Positions 35,664-46,523 of a stretch of 64,000 bases of DNA are shown piece after piece (within the stretch, counting starts at the first letter, position 1; the number at the start of each line of letters is the position of its first letter). The notes beneath the pieces were generated by a model. It did not search any database. It was given only the letters and a program-made list of their open reading frames with translations, and was not told the DNA's origin. The position numbers and the translations under genes were made by a program. This DNA comes from Lucifuga dentata (taxonomy: Eukaryota; Chordata; Actinopteri; Ophidiiformes; Bythitidae): contig VXCM01003155.1 in assembly GCA_014773175.1 (NCBI GenBank), positions 87,444-151,443 on the forward strand. Reading direction: 5' to 3'.

Positions 35664-38600
35664 GAAGTCAGCTAGCCATAGAAAGAGGGAGGGGGAGGAG
35701 GGACGGAGAGAGAGAGATGGGAAGAGAGGAAGGGATGAGGATGATGATGAAGAGACAGTGACAGGGAGGGAGAGAGAGTGTTTTAAAAAAAAAACATAAG
35801 TAAATGAAGGATTGAGGGTGAAATGGCAGGGTGGATTGTGACAGCGATGGGAAGTGTGAAGCTGGAGATGTCTCTTTCTGTCCCCTCCAGGTCTTTTTTT
35901 CTTTTTCCTACCGTCCTCTTCCTCCCCCTCCAGTGTAAATTACCACACAGTATNAGGTCTTTTTTTCTTTTTCCTACCGTCCTCTTCCTCCCCCTCCAGT
36001 GTAAATTACCACACAGTATGTAACGCCACTAAAACTCCCAACAACACCTTCAAATATCCACCTCAGCTCCACCCCAGCACTTACCATTTAGACAACTCTT
36101 CTGTTCCTGAAGTGTCATACTTGTGTTTGCTCAGTGTCTCCTCATCCTTTGCTTGCATCCCTTAACANAAAAAAAAAAAAAAACCTATCTGTCAACAATC
36201 CACACAGCAATATGTAATCATGAAAGTGAGCTGCTGAGAAGGAATCTGCTGGGGAAGGTGAAAGTTTGGGGTAACGTTCAGGGGGTGCCACATTGAAAAC
36301 GAGAATTACGCGTCAGTATATTTCTTTTTTTCTTTTTATTTTCTTTTTTTTTTAACAGATGGAGTGTGAGTATCTCTTTTTGTGTGATGAGGGGTAATTT
36401 CTCTCAGCGGTGGGTGCGTAGAGGGGGGGAGGGGGTGTGTCCAGAATTTTGACAGACAGTAGAACACAGCCTGTAGTAGCCAAGTGCACCCGTAGAGCTC
36501 CAAGAGGGTTTCCTAGCTGTTTTTAGTCTAACGGCAGCGGTAGATTACAACACGCTGGTTTAAAACTGTACTTGGTTAGAGATGGAGTCCTTCTTTGTCA
36601 TGTTCATCTTAATTTCATTCGTTTTTGTCCAATATTATAGACACTACATACCAGAGTTTAGCTGTATTTTACTGTATCCTTAGAGCGAGGCTGCAGTAGC
36701 AAGTGTACTACACCACTTCTCCACCAGGGGCCTAAAGGTTAGCTGAAGCAAATATACAGCTTCTCAAGGTTTTATTGGTATTATCATGATTATTCATTTA
36801 CGATATGGCCAAAATATAACCAAAATTACTTTTTTGGTTGCGGAAGATGACAATCTGTAATTTATGAGCCACATAAATCCATTTATCATTTAATGTTAAA
36901 TCAGCATAAAAGTGATCAATATGTTATGTGTGTATATTTTGTAGCCTATGTAGCAACTAAGTAAATATGAAAAAGTTGATTAGCATGAAAACAATTTCAG
37001 AGTGAGAATTGAACCCATATTTCCTGATATGAAACACTTGCCTCTGTGGCATCAAATAAGCATGAACTGATCATTGTCTTAGTATTTATGAGAAATGTAC
37101 TATTTCTGTCTTGTCAGCTTAAATTGCAGAATGGCGCTGCAACAAAAGAATACAAGCCTCATATTTACGCTAATAGAAATGCTACAGATTCTCCCAAATT
37201 AATAAATGTGTATGTTTGCTTTGGCCACTTTTTCACTCAAGAAGTGAATTTTAAATTCTCTGCATGGAGCAAATGCATTAAAAACTGGCAAATACAACCA
37301 TTTAAAGGCGTCACACTAAGGGATATCTAGGTAATGAAATCTAAAATTTAGCCATTGCTGCCATGTGGAGCCACTAAAATTGGGTGAAAAAATGCTGAGT
37401 GCGGCTTTAACGTGTGTGTTTTTCATTTCTAAGACAATCCACTACATGACTATAGGCTAGAAGAAGTGTGTAATTTGTAGTGTATATGCATGCCTATGTG
37501 GAAGTAATGTTAGATGTTGTAGTATCTTGGTGGTACCTCTCTTGTATTTAGGGCATTATTCATTAACACCTTCATTGTGGCTAGTTCAATAGAGCCGTGG
37601 ATGCAACACCATCACCTGTAACTGCATGGAAGTGGTTTGACTCATCATTGGCTCTTTGTGGTTTTTCATGTGACAATCACTTTGACCCGAACAACCGGAG
37701 TTGGGGGGNGGGGGGGGGGGGATGGAAGCAGGACCAAGGTGGCCTAATGCTCTCCGTTTATGGGTCACCACCAAAGAACTCGCAGCATGCTTCCCTTACA
37801 GCACCCAGCCCCTGTCCATGGATGTACCAAAGCTCCACACAAACACACACACGCACCTCTCACATAAATCCTGACACACTCATACCTGCGTGGGCTGGGC
37901 TTTGTAAGGGAACTAAGCCAAAGAAACAACATAAAAGCATTAAAAAGAATCACTATAACAAGTTGTGCATTTCTGTGTGGCTGGTGTTTTACCTTGCTGT
38001 GTGATCATCATCTCATAGGTCAGGTGTGTATTGTTAGAGTTTTAGTGTGTAGTGATGCTGTGTGCTGCTGTCTGCAACAATACTGGACCGCCTTAGGATC
38101 AGTGATGGGGTCTCCGGCTTTGTGCTTAGTAATGTACAGTATTCATGTACTGTAGTCTCCTTCTCCTATTTCCACTTTTACGAACCCCCCCCCCCNAGAG
38201 GGGGGGGTGTAGATTCCAATCTCTGAGGGTGCGCTTCCCTGTGGTGGCCTGTAAGGGGCGGGGCTGTTTTGGAGCCATTTGGGCACCAAGCTCGGAATGT
38301 AGGGCAACCCCCACCCATCTTAAAATATAACCCCTTCCCTAAAAAAATAAAATAAAATAAAATAAAAAAATCACAAGGTGCCCCGGCTCTCACAGGCGAA
38401 CCCAGGCGGACCCTAAAGGGCTATCAGCTGAAGTCACTTTTTGCAATGTCGGTAGTGTTAGTTGTGTTACTGAGCACTAGGGGGCCCTACTGAGAGTGCG
38501 ACAGACTGATAACCTAAAAAAAACAAACATGGAGAGAGATTCTAACCTAAAAAATAACGAACCAGTAAAAATGAATGAATGTTAGCGGTAAATGGAATGT

Positions 38601-39464
38601 GTATTTGTTATTGATAGTGAGATTAGTTATGGTTGAAATGTTGTAATAGGAAATAGTAAGACTTAACGAGAGAGGATATTGATCGGACAGTCAGAACAAA
38701 CACCTCAGTCACTCCTCGTAGAACCTCATCAATGAATTTCACAGACACTGGAGTTTGCATGTAGCGGAGTGTGTGAACATCTTCCAGCGCAGTGTTCTTC
38801 TAAGCGCTTCACAAAGCCATTTCCTGCCATCTAGACTTCGGTTTCCTTCCTACATGACTCCCACCTGTACCGCCTGGGGGGTTCCTGAATGTATCGTGTC
38901 CCTTTGAAGTNCCTTCCTACATGACTCCCACCTGTACCGCCTGGGGGGTTCCTGAATGTATCGTGTCCCTTTGAAGTGCTGTACAGTATTGTCAACCTAT
39001 GCCTCTTCCTCCCAGAACCCCGACGGTTTACACTTCAATCCTTTTGACCTTTAACCCCTGCATATAAGCCCATTTCTTCCTGTTCCTGCTCGAGGTCATC
39101 TATAAATTGTGACGTTGAAAAGCTATTCGTGGAAGTCAGCAGCTTGCACCGGCACGGGGCACGTTTGGTTCTGCTTCAAAATGCCAATTTACAGTATAGA
39201 CCTTGATCTTCCTTACACTTGTAGATACTTTTTATTTTAGATCAGGTTACCCAACAGAGCAATGTAACACCTCTGTATTGTGGAAAAAAACTTCATCTCT
39301 CTGTTCCTTACCCTCTTTGTTTTTTTTTTGTTTTGTTTTGNTTGTTTTTTTTTTTTTATAGGAAACATTAGGGTATAGTCTCATCTTAGTATAATGATAT
39401 TGGTTCCCGTGTACTACTTCTTCTTCTTACTGCCATTATGATTGATTTATATTGAGCAATAAGT

Positions 39465-39509
<45 letters not shown>

Positions 39510-39700
39510 TGGATTGTTTGATATTGTGGGAGTCCTCCCTACCGGCTTGTTTCTATTCACAAAGGTAGAAGAACTCTTACCTGCTTTATTGTCATTCAGA
39601 TGTGTATTGTAAAATTTAAATATATATAAATACATTAAACAAAGTAAGGTGTATCCATGTACTGAACAAGTAACAAGAAATAAAGACTTAATGTTAGAAT
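35664..39700 (+). other. ndrg4: ndrg4 3' UTR
   Basis: About 4 kb without any recognisable coding exon, from the TGA to a poly(A) signal AATAAA at 39,679-39,684. It contains G-rich and poly-T runs with unresolved N bases, a CT repeat at 39,473-39,505, a CTCF-like motif at 38,474, and two 65-67 bp assembly duplications (around 35,954 and 38,911). Extent is inferred from the first good poly(A) signal; earlier sites are possible. Confidence 0.55.
39679..39684 (+). promoter_or_regulatory. ndrg4: Candidate poly(A) signal of ndrg4
   Basis: AATAAA within an A-rich context, the last such hexamer before repeat-rich intergenic DNA. A T/G-rich downstream stretch follows at 39,712-39,730. Confidence 0.45.
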
Positions 39701-40121
39701 TTTAGAGTTCAGATGTGTGATCATTTTTAGGACTAAACTATAAACCCTTTTTGATGAAATGTTTAGAGTTAAATTAAGAACTACTTTACCCAGAACCTGC
39801 ACCAATACCTGATATTATGTCTTACAAACTCCTCTCAGCACCAAACCATCAGAGAGAATATACACTGAGGGAGCTTAAAAATGGTTCAGAAACTATAATT
39901 CTGGTACCAAAATGGGTCATAGTTCAAAAAAAGACACCATGCACCGAGCACAGATTTTTAATAGGACATAGGAGCTTTCTGTGAATGATGTCAGACTGAT
40001 TAAGGAAATGACACAGTAAGTACCCTAATGTTGTAAATATAAGCTATAAGCATGAAGTAAAATATTTAAAGGTTACAAAATGAATTATTTGATAGGATTA
40101 AAGTTAATTTTGAGCAAAAAG

Positions 40122-40704
40122 TTAAAAGGACATGCCAGCGATAGTGCATGTTTGAGACCAATACTGAATATATAATATATGTACATGTTGCATTACTGAC
40201 AACCATTTCCCAAAATACAGTAGTAGAGTGATAAATTTTAGATTATTTTTTCTACCTTCCAGACATTGATTTCAGTTTCATTCCAGTACACAATAACAAT
40301 CAACTTGTAGAGACATGAAACATGCGTGGAATAAGTAATCCATCACAGTAAACACAATGTCTATTCAGTTTTTTTGTCAAAAGTAACACTGAGCTGCACA
40401 GAAGATGATGTATGTCTCCGCCAAGAAATATAGTCCCAGGAGAAATTGGCTTTTATAGAGAAACTAATATGACCGTGCCTTTTACAATCATGTATAAGTG
40501 TTAAGGCAAAACATTGAATTTTAAGGTAGGTGTATCAGTTGAACATTTGATTTTGAAAAATCCTAATCTTTCAAAGCATAGCTTGGAAAAATAACAGGAA
40601 AACAAAAATACGGTTTTATGTTTTGGAAACTGGTTATCAGTAACATGTTTGTGGGCTGTATATATTGGGCTTAAACACGCAAACCCACCAGTATGGTCAT
40701 TTAA
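40122..40704. mobile_element. TTAA inverted-repeat element, copy 14
   Basis: Starts TTAAAAGGACATGCCAGCG and ends CCACCAGTATGGTCATTTAA. A second partial copy follows at 40,850-40,996. Confidence 0.75.
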
Positions 40705-40849
40705 AAAATTATTTTAAAGTTTAAAACTAAGGTGCGATTGTCAGTGTTACAAATTTTTTAATTTAGAGTTTGTCAACACACCTTCCTGCTGTTTCAGCTC
40801 TGCATGCTAAATTTCTTACAATTAACAAGGAAAAGACCTTAGCTTGAAA

Positions 40850-40996
40850 GAAAAAAAAGATTAGAGGATTTGAAAAAATAACTGGAAAACTAAAATACGG
40901 TTTTGTGTTTTGGAAACTGGTTGTCAGTAACGTAACATTATGCAGGCTGTATATATTAGGCTTAAACACACAAACTCGCCGGTGTGGTCCTTTTAA
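40850..40996. mobile_element. TTAA-family 3' fragment, copy 15
   Basis: Contains 'gattagaggatttgaaaaaat' shortened relatives of the interior block, and ends CGCCGGTGTGGTCCTTTTAA. Confidence 0.65.
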
Positions 40997-41240
40997 AAAA
41001 AAACAAAACCTCAAACATTTTGAAAGATTAGGGGATTTAAAAAAATAACCAGCTTGGGTGGGAGCTAAGCATGAAACAAAATATAAAATGCTACTAAATC
41101 AATACAGCTAATTATGGAAAATGACCTGATTCTACAACATTCTTGATTTATTTCATTCGTAAACATATAAAAATGTACTAAATTTAAAACCATAATATAC
41201 ACTTTCAAAACTAACCAGGTGGTTGCAAAGCACCACCCAG

Positions 41241-41676
41241 TTAGTCAAACAACACCTTGTAGGAGGCCATGTAGGAGTCACAGTAGGCATGTAGCATCTG
41301 GTCCACAGGGCTATAGTTCAGCGATTGTATGTTGGTGGCCATCTTGGGGATTTTGATGCCAACGTTGAACCTCTCCTCCCCTGTGGAAGTGTCAAACGAA
41401 TAGAAGATCTCCTCTACGTCTTTGCTGACGTACCGCGTGGCGTACAGCACGCCGCAGACCATGAAGGTGTTGGTTGTCGCTTGCTTGTAGAGTGATGTGT
41501 GCCAGGTTTGGTTAATCGTAGGCGGAGTGCCTTCTTCCACTTTGGATAACACCAGATTGCCAAAGTCCTGGCTGGTGGTGTAGATCACCCAGACGCCCGA
41601 CTCGTCTGTTGCCAGGTCCAGGTCTGTGCAGGCGTAGCATTCATCGAGGTGGCAGAAGTTTCCCTTCGAGTTAAAC
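41241..41676 (-). CDS. Minus-strand olfactomedin gene, exon 7 (OLF part 3 and stop)
   Basis: Encodes FNSKGNFCHLDECYACTDLD, the ATDESGVWVIYTT block, FMVCGVLYATRYVSKDVEE and the end MASYKVLFD followed by TAA. A candidate poly(A) signal (TTTATT on the plus strand, 41,147-41,152) lies about 90 nt downstream. Confidence 0.92.
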
Positions 41677-43011
41677 CTGGAAACAGAACATAGGGATGCA
41701 TGTTTCCTTTCAAAAACCTGAAAAATGTGTTTGATTATTGAATTAATATTCTATTATTAAATATTACTCTTATCTTCATACATATATATGTTTCTTATGT
41801 ATACACAGTAGAGTGCTAAAGTCTTACATACCCTAGATTATATCTAGAAATTTATAGATGTTTATTGTTTTATTGAGTTAATTTAAATTGTTTACTGATC
41901 TTTAAAGTATTTTTGTCATTTGATAAACTTTTAATTTTATTATTACAAAAGTATTGTTTTATTTGTGTGTAAGGCTTTCTGCACAGTACTGTATGTGTAG
42001 TCTCGTGTTGTATAATGTACATTTTCCACATCAAATACATACTGTATGCAATAAATTCACACATTTACCTTCAATTTCTAATGTGAATATTTGAAGTACA
42101 AAAAACATAACTGTCATAGGAATTAATAATGGATATAAACAGCCTCCTGAAGAAGCTGAACATTACTGAATTTGAACAAAGTGTCCAGATGTGGAATAGT
42201 TAGCTGCTGGAAAGTGTGAAAAGAATAAGGGTGTGATACTAATAATGAGCTAAAAAAAAAAAAAAAAAANAAAAAAAAAAAAAAAAAAGAAAAGAAAAAA
42301 GATGCGAACCTGGTGCCTTTGGGTAAATGTACAGAGGAAATGGTTTTGGCGGTGAGGTTGAATCTACAAACGGCGTCTAGGTTGTAGCAGTTGTAGTACA
42401 AAGCATCTCCATAGAGAACAACGTTTGGTCCCTGGATGGTGTTGGTGGTTGGATTAGAAGGATGGATCTGCACATTTCCTGGAAGAAGAAGAAGAAGAAG
42501 AAGAAGAAGAAGAAGAAGAAGAAGAAGAAGAAGAAGAAGAAGAAGAAGGTTGCAGCATAAGTACACTACCTTAAAAACAGGAATATTTGTTTTTTTGCTG
42601 TGTACCACCTTAAAAACAGGAACATTTCTCCAAAACATCACACGTCTTTACCTGGAACACTCACACCAACGATCAGGGAGCTCAGGGTGGAGTACAGACG
42701 GACGTAATGCCCATATCTGTTGCTGGAGGTCAGCATTACCAGCCAATACCAGCTCTCCTTCCCCACTTCTGGTTTAGGGTCACGACCCCAGGCTCCATAC
42801 TTGTGGGATCCAGGATACTCTCCTGCTGTGAAGACCCTCGGCCCAGTCACATTCACAAACTGTCCATGAGGACAGACACCTGAAGGGAGAATACAGAGAG
42901 GAAGAGCAGAAATGGAGGTAAGGAGTGAGGAAAGTCAACAGATAAAGGTTAAATCATGCAACTGAAAGCCAATGATGTATGTCAAGATGTAAGTCAATGC
43001 TGATATATATG

Positions 43012-43069
<58 letters not shown>

Positions 43070-45222
43070 AGGGGACATGTTATACAAATCCCTATGTTCT
43101 TATTTTCCTTTAGAATCTAATTTGAAATCTTTGCAGTGCCTCAGTGTGCAAAAACACACTCCTGCCCTCCCTTGATGCAGCACTGCTGTGCACACTGAGT
43201 GAAAACATGCCATATAAGCCACAGTCTCTTTAGGATCTCTTTCCTAAAAAGGTTGTTTTGTGTGACACACTGATGTGAGCCAAACACTCACTCGCTAGCC
43301 TCATACTTGATGGGTGTGTTAAATATTGATGTCATCTACAGAAGGAAAGGACCAATCAAAACAAAGCTTTCAGTTCAGGACCAATGGGTGTATCATACTG
43401 AATGCATTTTTATAGGCATCAACCTCAAGTTTTGTAACTTTTTGCAATGTTCAACACATAACTTCTATATTACACTATGACAATTAAATAAAAAATAACA
43501 AAAGGCATAATATGCTCCCTTAAATCAGAACTTATTTGTGAACTGATTAATGACGCATGCCTTTAAATAAAATGTAAGCTCAGTGTTTTTATTAATTTAA
43601 CAGATTTCACTGATTTTCAGCAAAAAAAAAAAAAAAAAAAAAAAAACAAGAAAAAAAGATTTTTTTTTTTTCTGTAACAGAAAGTGAAGAGGTAAAAAAA
43701 AAAAGTCTAGTCTAGTTTCCACTCAGATTTTTCTATTAAGGACTTATTTTCCTTTGCTTTCCTTTGGTACTACCTAGTGTGGGCTGGATGGGCTTGCTGG
43801 TGGGGTGGACTGAGTTCCTGCACTGGTCCAGGTCTCTCTTCAGACGCTGGTTGGCTTCCTGTCTCTTCACCACCTGCATGGTGTCATAGATTTCCAGCTC
43901 CTGCATCTCTGCCTGCAGTTCCTGCAACTGAAAGATGCATCAGACAAGATGAAACAACAGCTCAGCTACTAATGCTTCTGATAATGCTAAAGGTTTGCTT
44001 ACATCAGCAAATATTGCAAAAACCAAGTGGAAAACAGGATATGAGCAGCTGACAAACACAAAATTCTGATTTTGCACCATTAAGACACTCTACAGTTACA
44101 TGTGAATTTGGCTCAGATTACATAATGAAACTTAAAGATTGGGCTTTAGCTTTATCCAGATAATATTTAATATGGTATTAAAATAACACCAAAACAAGCA
44201 TGTTTAGATTCAAATTGAGCTTTTATGATGTGAACTTGGATTTCATTGTGTTTCACATTGTTTGTTGTACCTGTTTGTCAGTTTGGGTGGTGAGGTGCTG
44301 GTGTCTTGTGGTGGTAGCGTTGAGCTTGGCGATGAGCTGCCTGATCTCGGTCATTTCGTTCTCGATGACCTGCAGGCTGAGCGCTCCGTAAAGCTCTCCG
44401 TCATCCTCCTTCTCCAGCATCCTGACATCTGCCAGCAGCTGAGGCAAACGCAGATCCAGCCCCAGCATCAGGCTGTCCAGCTCCATAGTCTGCAGGGGAA
44501 AGCAGGTAGAACCTGTGTTCAGCATAGCTCCAGGATCCATGAACATAATAAGGTTTGACTGATAAATTCTGAGCCTGACCCAAAGTTCTTTGAGTCACAG
44601 GATGGACTGCTCCATGATTATGACTTTGAGTTTGTTGAAACTCCCCATCTGCCTTTCACCTCTGCATAAATATGAAAAAGCCTTTAGCTGGAAGCCGTTT
44701 GGCTTCAGTTGAAGACATCAGATCAACTGTGGAGGCTTTTTTTGTACAGTCAAGAAAATGACATCTAGGAAAATGGTATAAAATCCCTTTAGTATCATTG
44801 GCATTATTAGTCTGCATTCAGTTGGAAGAAGCTTATGCTGAATAAAATACTGCCTTGGCTAGGCTCAGAATTTATCAATCAACTCTCAAAATTAATCTCT
44901 TCTTTTCCATGGTGGTTTATGAAATACATGACTGTTTACCTTCTGTAGGGTGATGTCACTGTTGCATTTAGCGACCTTTTTCTCCACTGAGTTCAGTTTG
45001 TCATGAGGGAATTTCTGCTCTGAGTTTGTCAGCTCACACACACAAGTTTCAGACGAGAACGCCTGAAATAAAAAATATCAAGCAATGATTGACCCAAAAT
45101 TTTCATTATATTCACATTCAGAATGCTGAACTAGCTTACATCATGCTAAGCAGTCATCCCATATTGCCTCATAGAAATACACAATAAACTCTGTTTTTAA
45201 AGGTGCTATATAAAGATTATTA

Positions 45223-45264
<42 letters not shown>

Positions 45265-46478
45265 GAAAATAATAATAACATATGTTTATTTGTTCCTAAT
45301 GACCCTGAAAATTCCATGTTGAAAGTTAAAGGACCATACTGCCATTTTTCATGTTTGAGCCTAGTATATTCAATTTTTATACACATAATGTTACTGACAA
45401 TCATTTCCCAAAGCATACTACTGGAACAGTGNTATTCAATTTTTATACACATAATGTTACTGACAATCATTTCCCAAAGCATACTACTGGAACAGTGAGT
45501 TAAAAATGTCTTTCCTACCTTCCAGACCACCATTGTTTTCAGTTCATTCTGGTACAATATTAAAATCAACTTGTTGATACTTTAAACGTTCTTGGGATAG
45601 GTAATCCATCATCATGAACAACACGTGTTTTTTTTTTTTTTTTTTTTTGAAGTTTCATCATTTTAGTGTTTAAGCGCAATAAAAAGCGTAGAGTGTATAT
45701 ATGTCTCCACTGAGGAACATAGTCCCAAAAGAAGACCTGCGTTCACTGAAAAATTTAAACTGTGGCTGTGACCTCATAAGGCTGTGTAACTATTATCAGG
45801 CAAAACGTCAATTTTTTAGGCGGGTGTATCGCTTGAATATTTGATTTTGAATTTGAAATTGAATTTTTGAGTTTGAAAGATTAAGAGATTTTACAAAATA
45901 TCAAGGAAGATGAAATAAGGTTTTATCCTTTGGGAAATGATTGTCAGTAACCTTACATGTATGAAAATTGAACATATTAGGCTCAAACATGCAAAATGGT
46001 GGTATGTTCCTTTAAGTAAGTTGATAAGCTACCCATGGACTGCAGTTTGTATCACAGCAATCTTACTGCTAAAATCTACTGCTGTAATCTTTCTCATGTG
46101 GCCCTCCAGGAAAAATAATTGCCACCCCTGTACTAAGTAGTCATTCCATATTATATACATAGAAATACACAATAAATTAAAATAAAATCTGTATATTTGC
46201 TGAAATAAATAGTTGCTCATGACCCTGAAAATACCCTCTTGAAACTTATAAATACTTCAATAAGAAAATGATAATCTTGCATTAAATATGCATTAATGTT
46301 GTGCGGAAATACGCATTTACCTACTTTTGAAACAGACTTTAAATTAGCATATTGTTAAATGCTATTAGGAGTAAATGACATTTGTTGTATGAAATATTGA
46401 ATTCATCCTCACTATTTTCCTTACCTGGTGTGTGACGGTGAACAGAGCCCACAGTGGGACAATCACAAACAGATTCAT
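41241..46478 (-). CDS. Olfactomedin-4-like secreted glycoprotein, minus-strand copy
   Basis: Seven exons on the minus strand: 46,478-46,425, 45,062-44,940, 44,489-44,271, 43,927-43,774, 42,879-42,652, 42,478-42,310 and 41,676-41,241. They total 1,383 nt (460 residues plus TAA), with consistent phases and GT/AG ends. Residues 1-18 (MNLFVIVPLWALFTVTHQ) form a signal peptide. A short Cys-containing segment (ETCVCEL) follows, then coiled-coil sequence to about residue 180, then an olfactomedin (OLF) domain from CPHGQF to the C-terminus. OLF hallmarks are YGAWGRDP, NVVLYGDALYYNCYN, ESGVWVIYTT, FMVCGVLYATRY and YSPVDQMLHAY. Family members are secreted, often oligomeric glycoproteins; OLFM4 is linked to mucosal epithelium and myeloid cells. 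It is divergent from the plus-strand paralogue. The exact orthologue is not certain, so I give no symbol. Confidence 0.9.
42310..42478 (-). CDS. Minus-strand olfactomedin gene, exon 6 (OLF part 2)
   Basis: Encodes NVQIHPSNPTTNTIQGPN, then VVLYGDALYYNCYNLDAVC and RFNLTAKTISSVHLPKGTR. Its polypyrimidine tract is the (TTC)n complement of a GAA microsatellite running right up to the acceptor. Ends in phase 2. Confidence 0.9.
42482..42548. repeat. (GAA)n microsatellite filling a short intron
   Basis: About 22 GAA units. On the minus strand (TTC)n forms the polypyrimidine tract before exon 6 of the olfactomedin gene. Confidence 0.95.
42652..42879 (-). CDS. Minus-strand olfactomedin gene, exon 5 (OLF part 1)
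   Basis: Encodes CPHGQFVNVTGPRVFTAG, then EYPGSHKYGAWGRDPKP and ESWYWLVMLTSSNRYGHYVR. This is the first third of the OLF domain, cut off by a phase-1 intron that the plus-strand copy lacks. Confidence 0.9.
43011..43069. repeat. (GATA)n microsatellite
   Basis: About 14 units in intron 4 of the minus-strand olfactomedin gene. Confidence 0.95.
43774..43927 (-). CDS. Minus-strand olfactomedin gene, exon 4
   Basis: Encodes LQELQAEMQELEIYDTMQ and VVKRQEANQRLKRDLDQC, the end of the coiled coil, then a Pro-rich linker (SKPIQPTLG). Ends in phase 1, as does the matching exon of the plus-strand gene. Confidence 0.9.
44271..44489 (-). CDS. Minus-strand olfactomedin gene, exon 3
   Basis: 73 codons, phase 0. 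Leucine-rich coiled coil including TMELDSLMLGLDLRLPQLL and VIENEMTEIRQLIAKLN, with an N-glycosylation site (NATT). Confidence 0.9.
44940..45062 (-). CDS. Minus-strand olfactomedin gene, exon 2
   Basis: Encodes AFSSETCVCELTNSEQKFPH, then DKLNSVEKKVAKCNSD and ITLQK; 41 codons, phase 0 both ends. The CVCE motif is shared with exon 2 of the plus-strand copy (SCVCEVD). Confidence 0.9.
45214..45263. repeat. (ATT)n microsatellite
   Basis: Trinucleotide array of about 15 units. Confidence 0.9.
45326..46015. mobile_element. TTAA inverted-repeat element, copy 16
   Basis: Starts TTAAAGGACCATACTGCC and ends GGTGGTATGTTCCTTTAA, in intron 1 of the minus-strand olfactomedin gene. Lengthened by an assembly duplication around N at 45,432. 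Confidence 0.8.
46425..46478 (-). CDS. Minus-strand olfactomedin gene, exon 1
   Basis: Start codon and 18 codons of signal peptide (hydrophobic core LFVIVPLWALF), with donor gtaagg in phase 0. A TATAAG lies 36 nt upstream of the ATG. Confidence 0.85.
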
Positions 46479-46513
46479 GATGGATCAGCAAGTGGAGTAA
46501 AATGAAACGGTCC

Positions 46514-46519
46514 CTTATA
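46514..46519 (-). promoter_or_regulatory. Candidate TATA box of the minus-strand olfactomedin gene
   Basis: On the minus strand the sequence reads TTTTATAAGGG, 36 nt before the start codon. A start site about 30 nt downstream would leave a leader of only about 10 nt, so an upstream start or exon is also possible. Confidence 0.4.
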
Positions 46520-46523
46520 AAAC

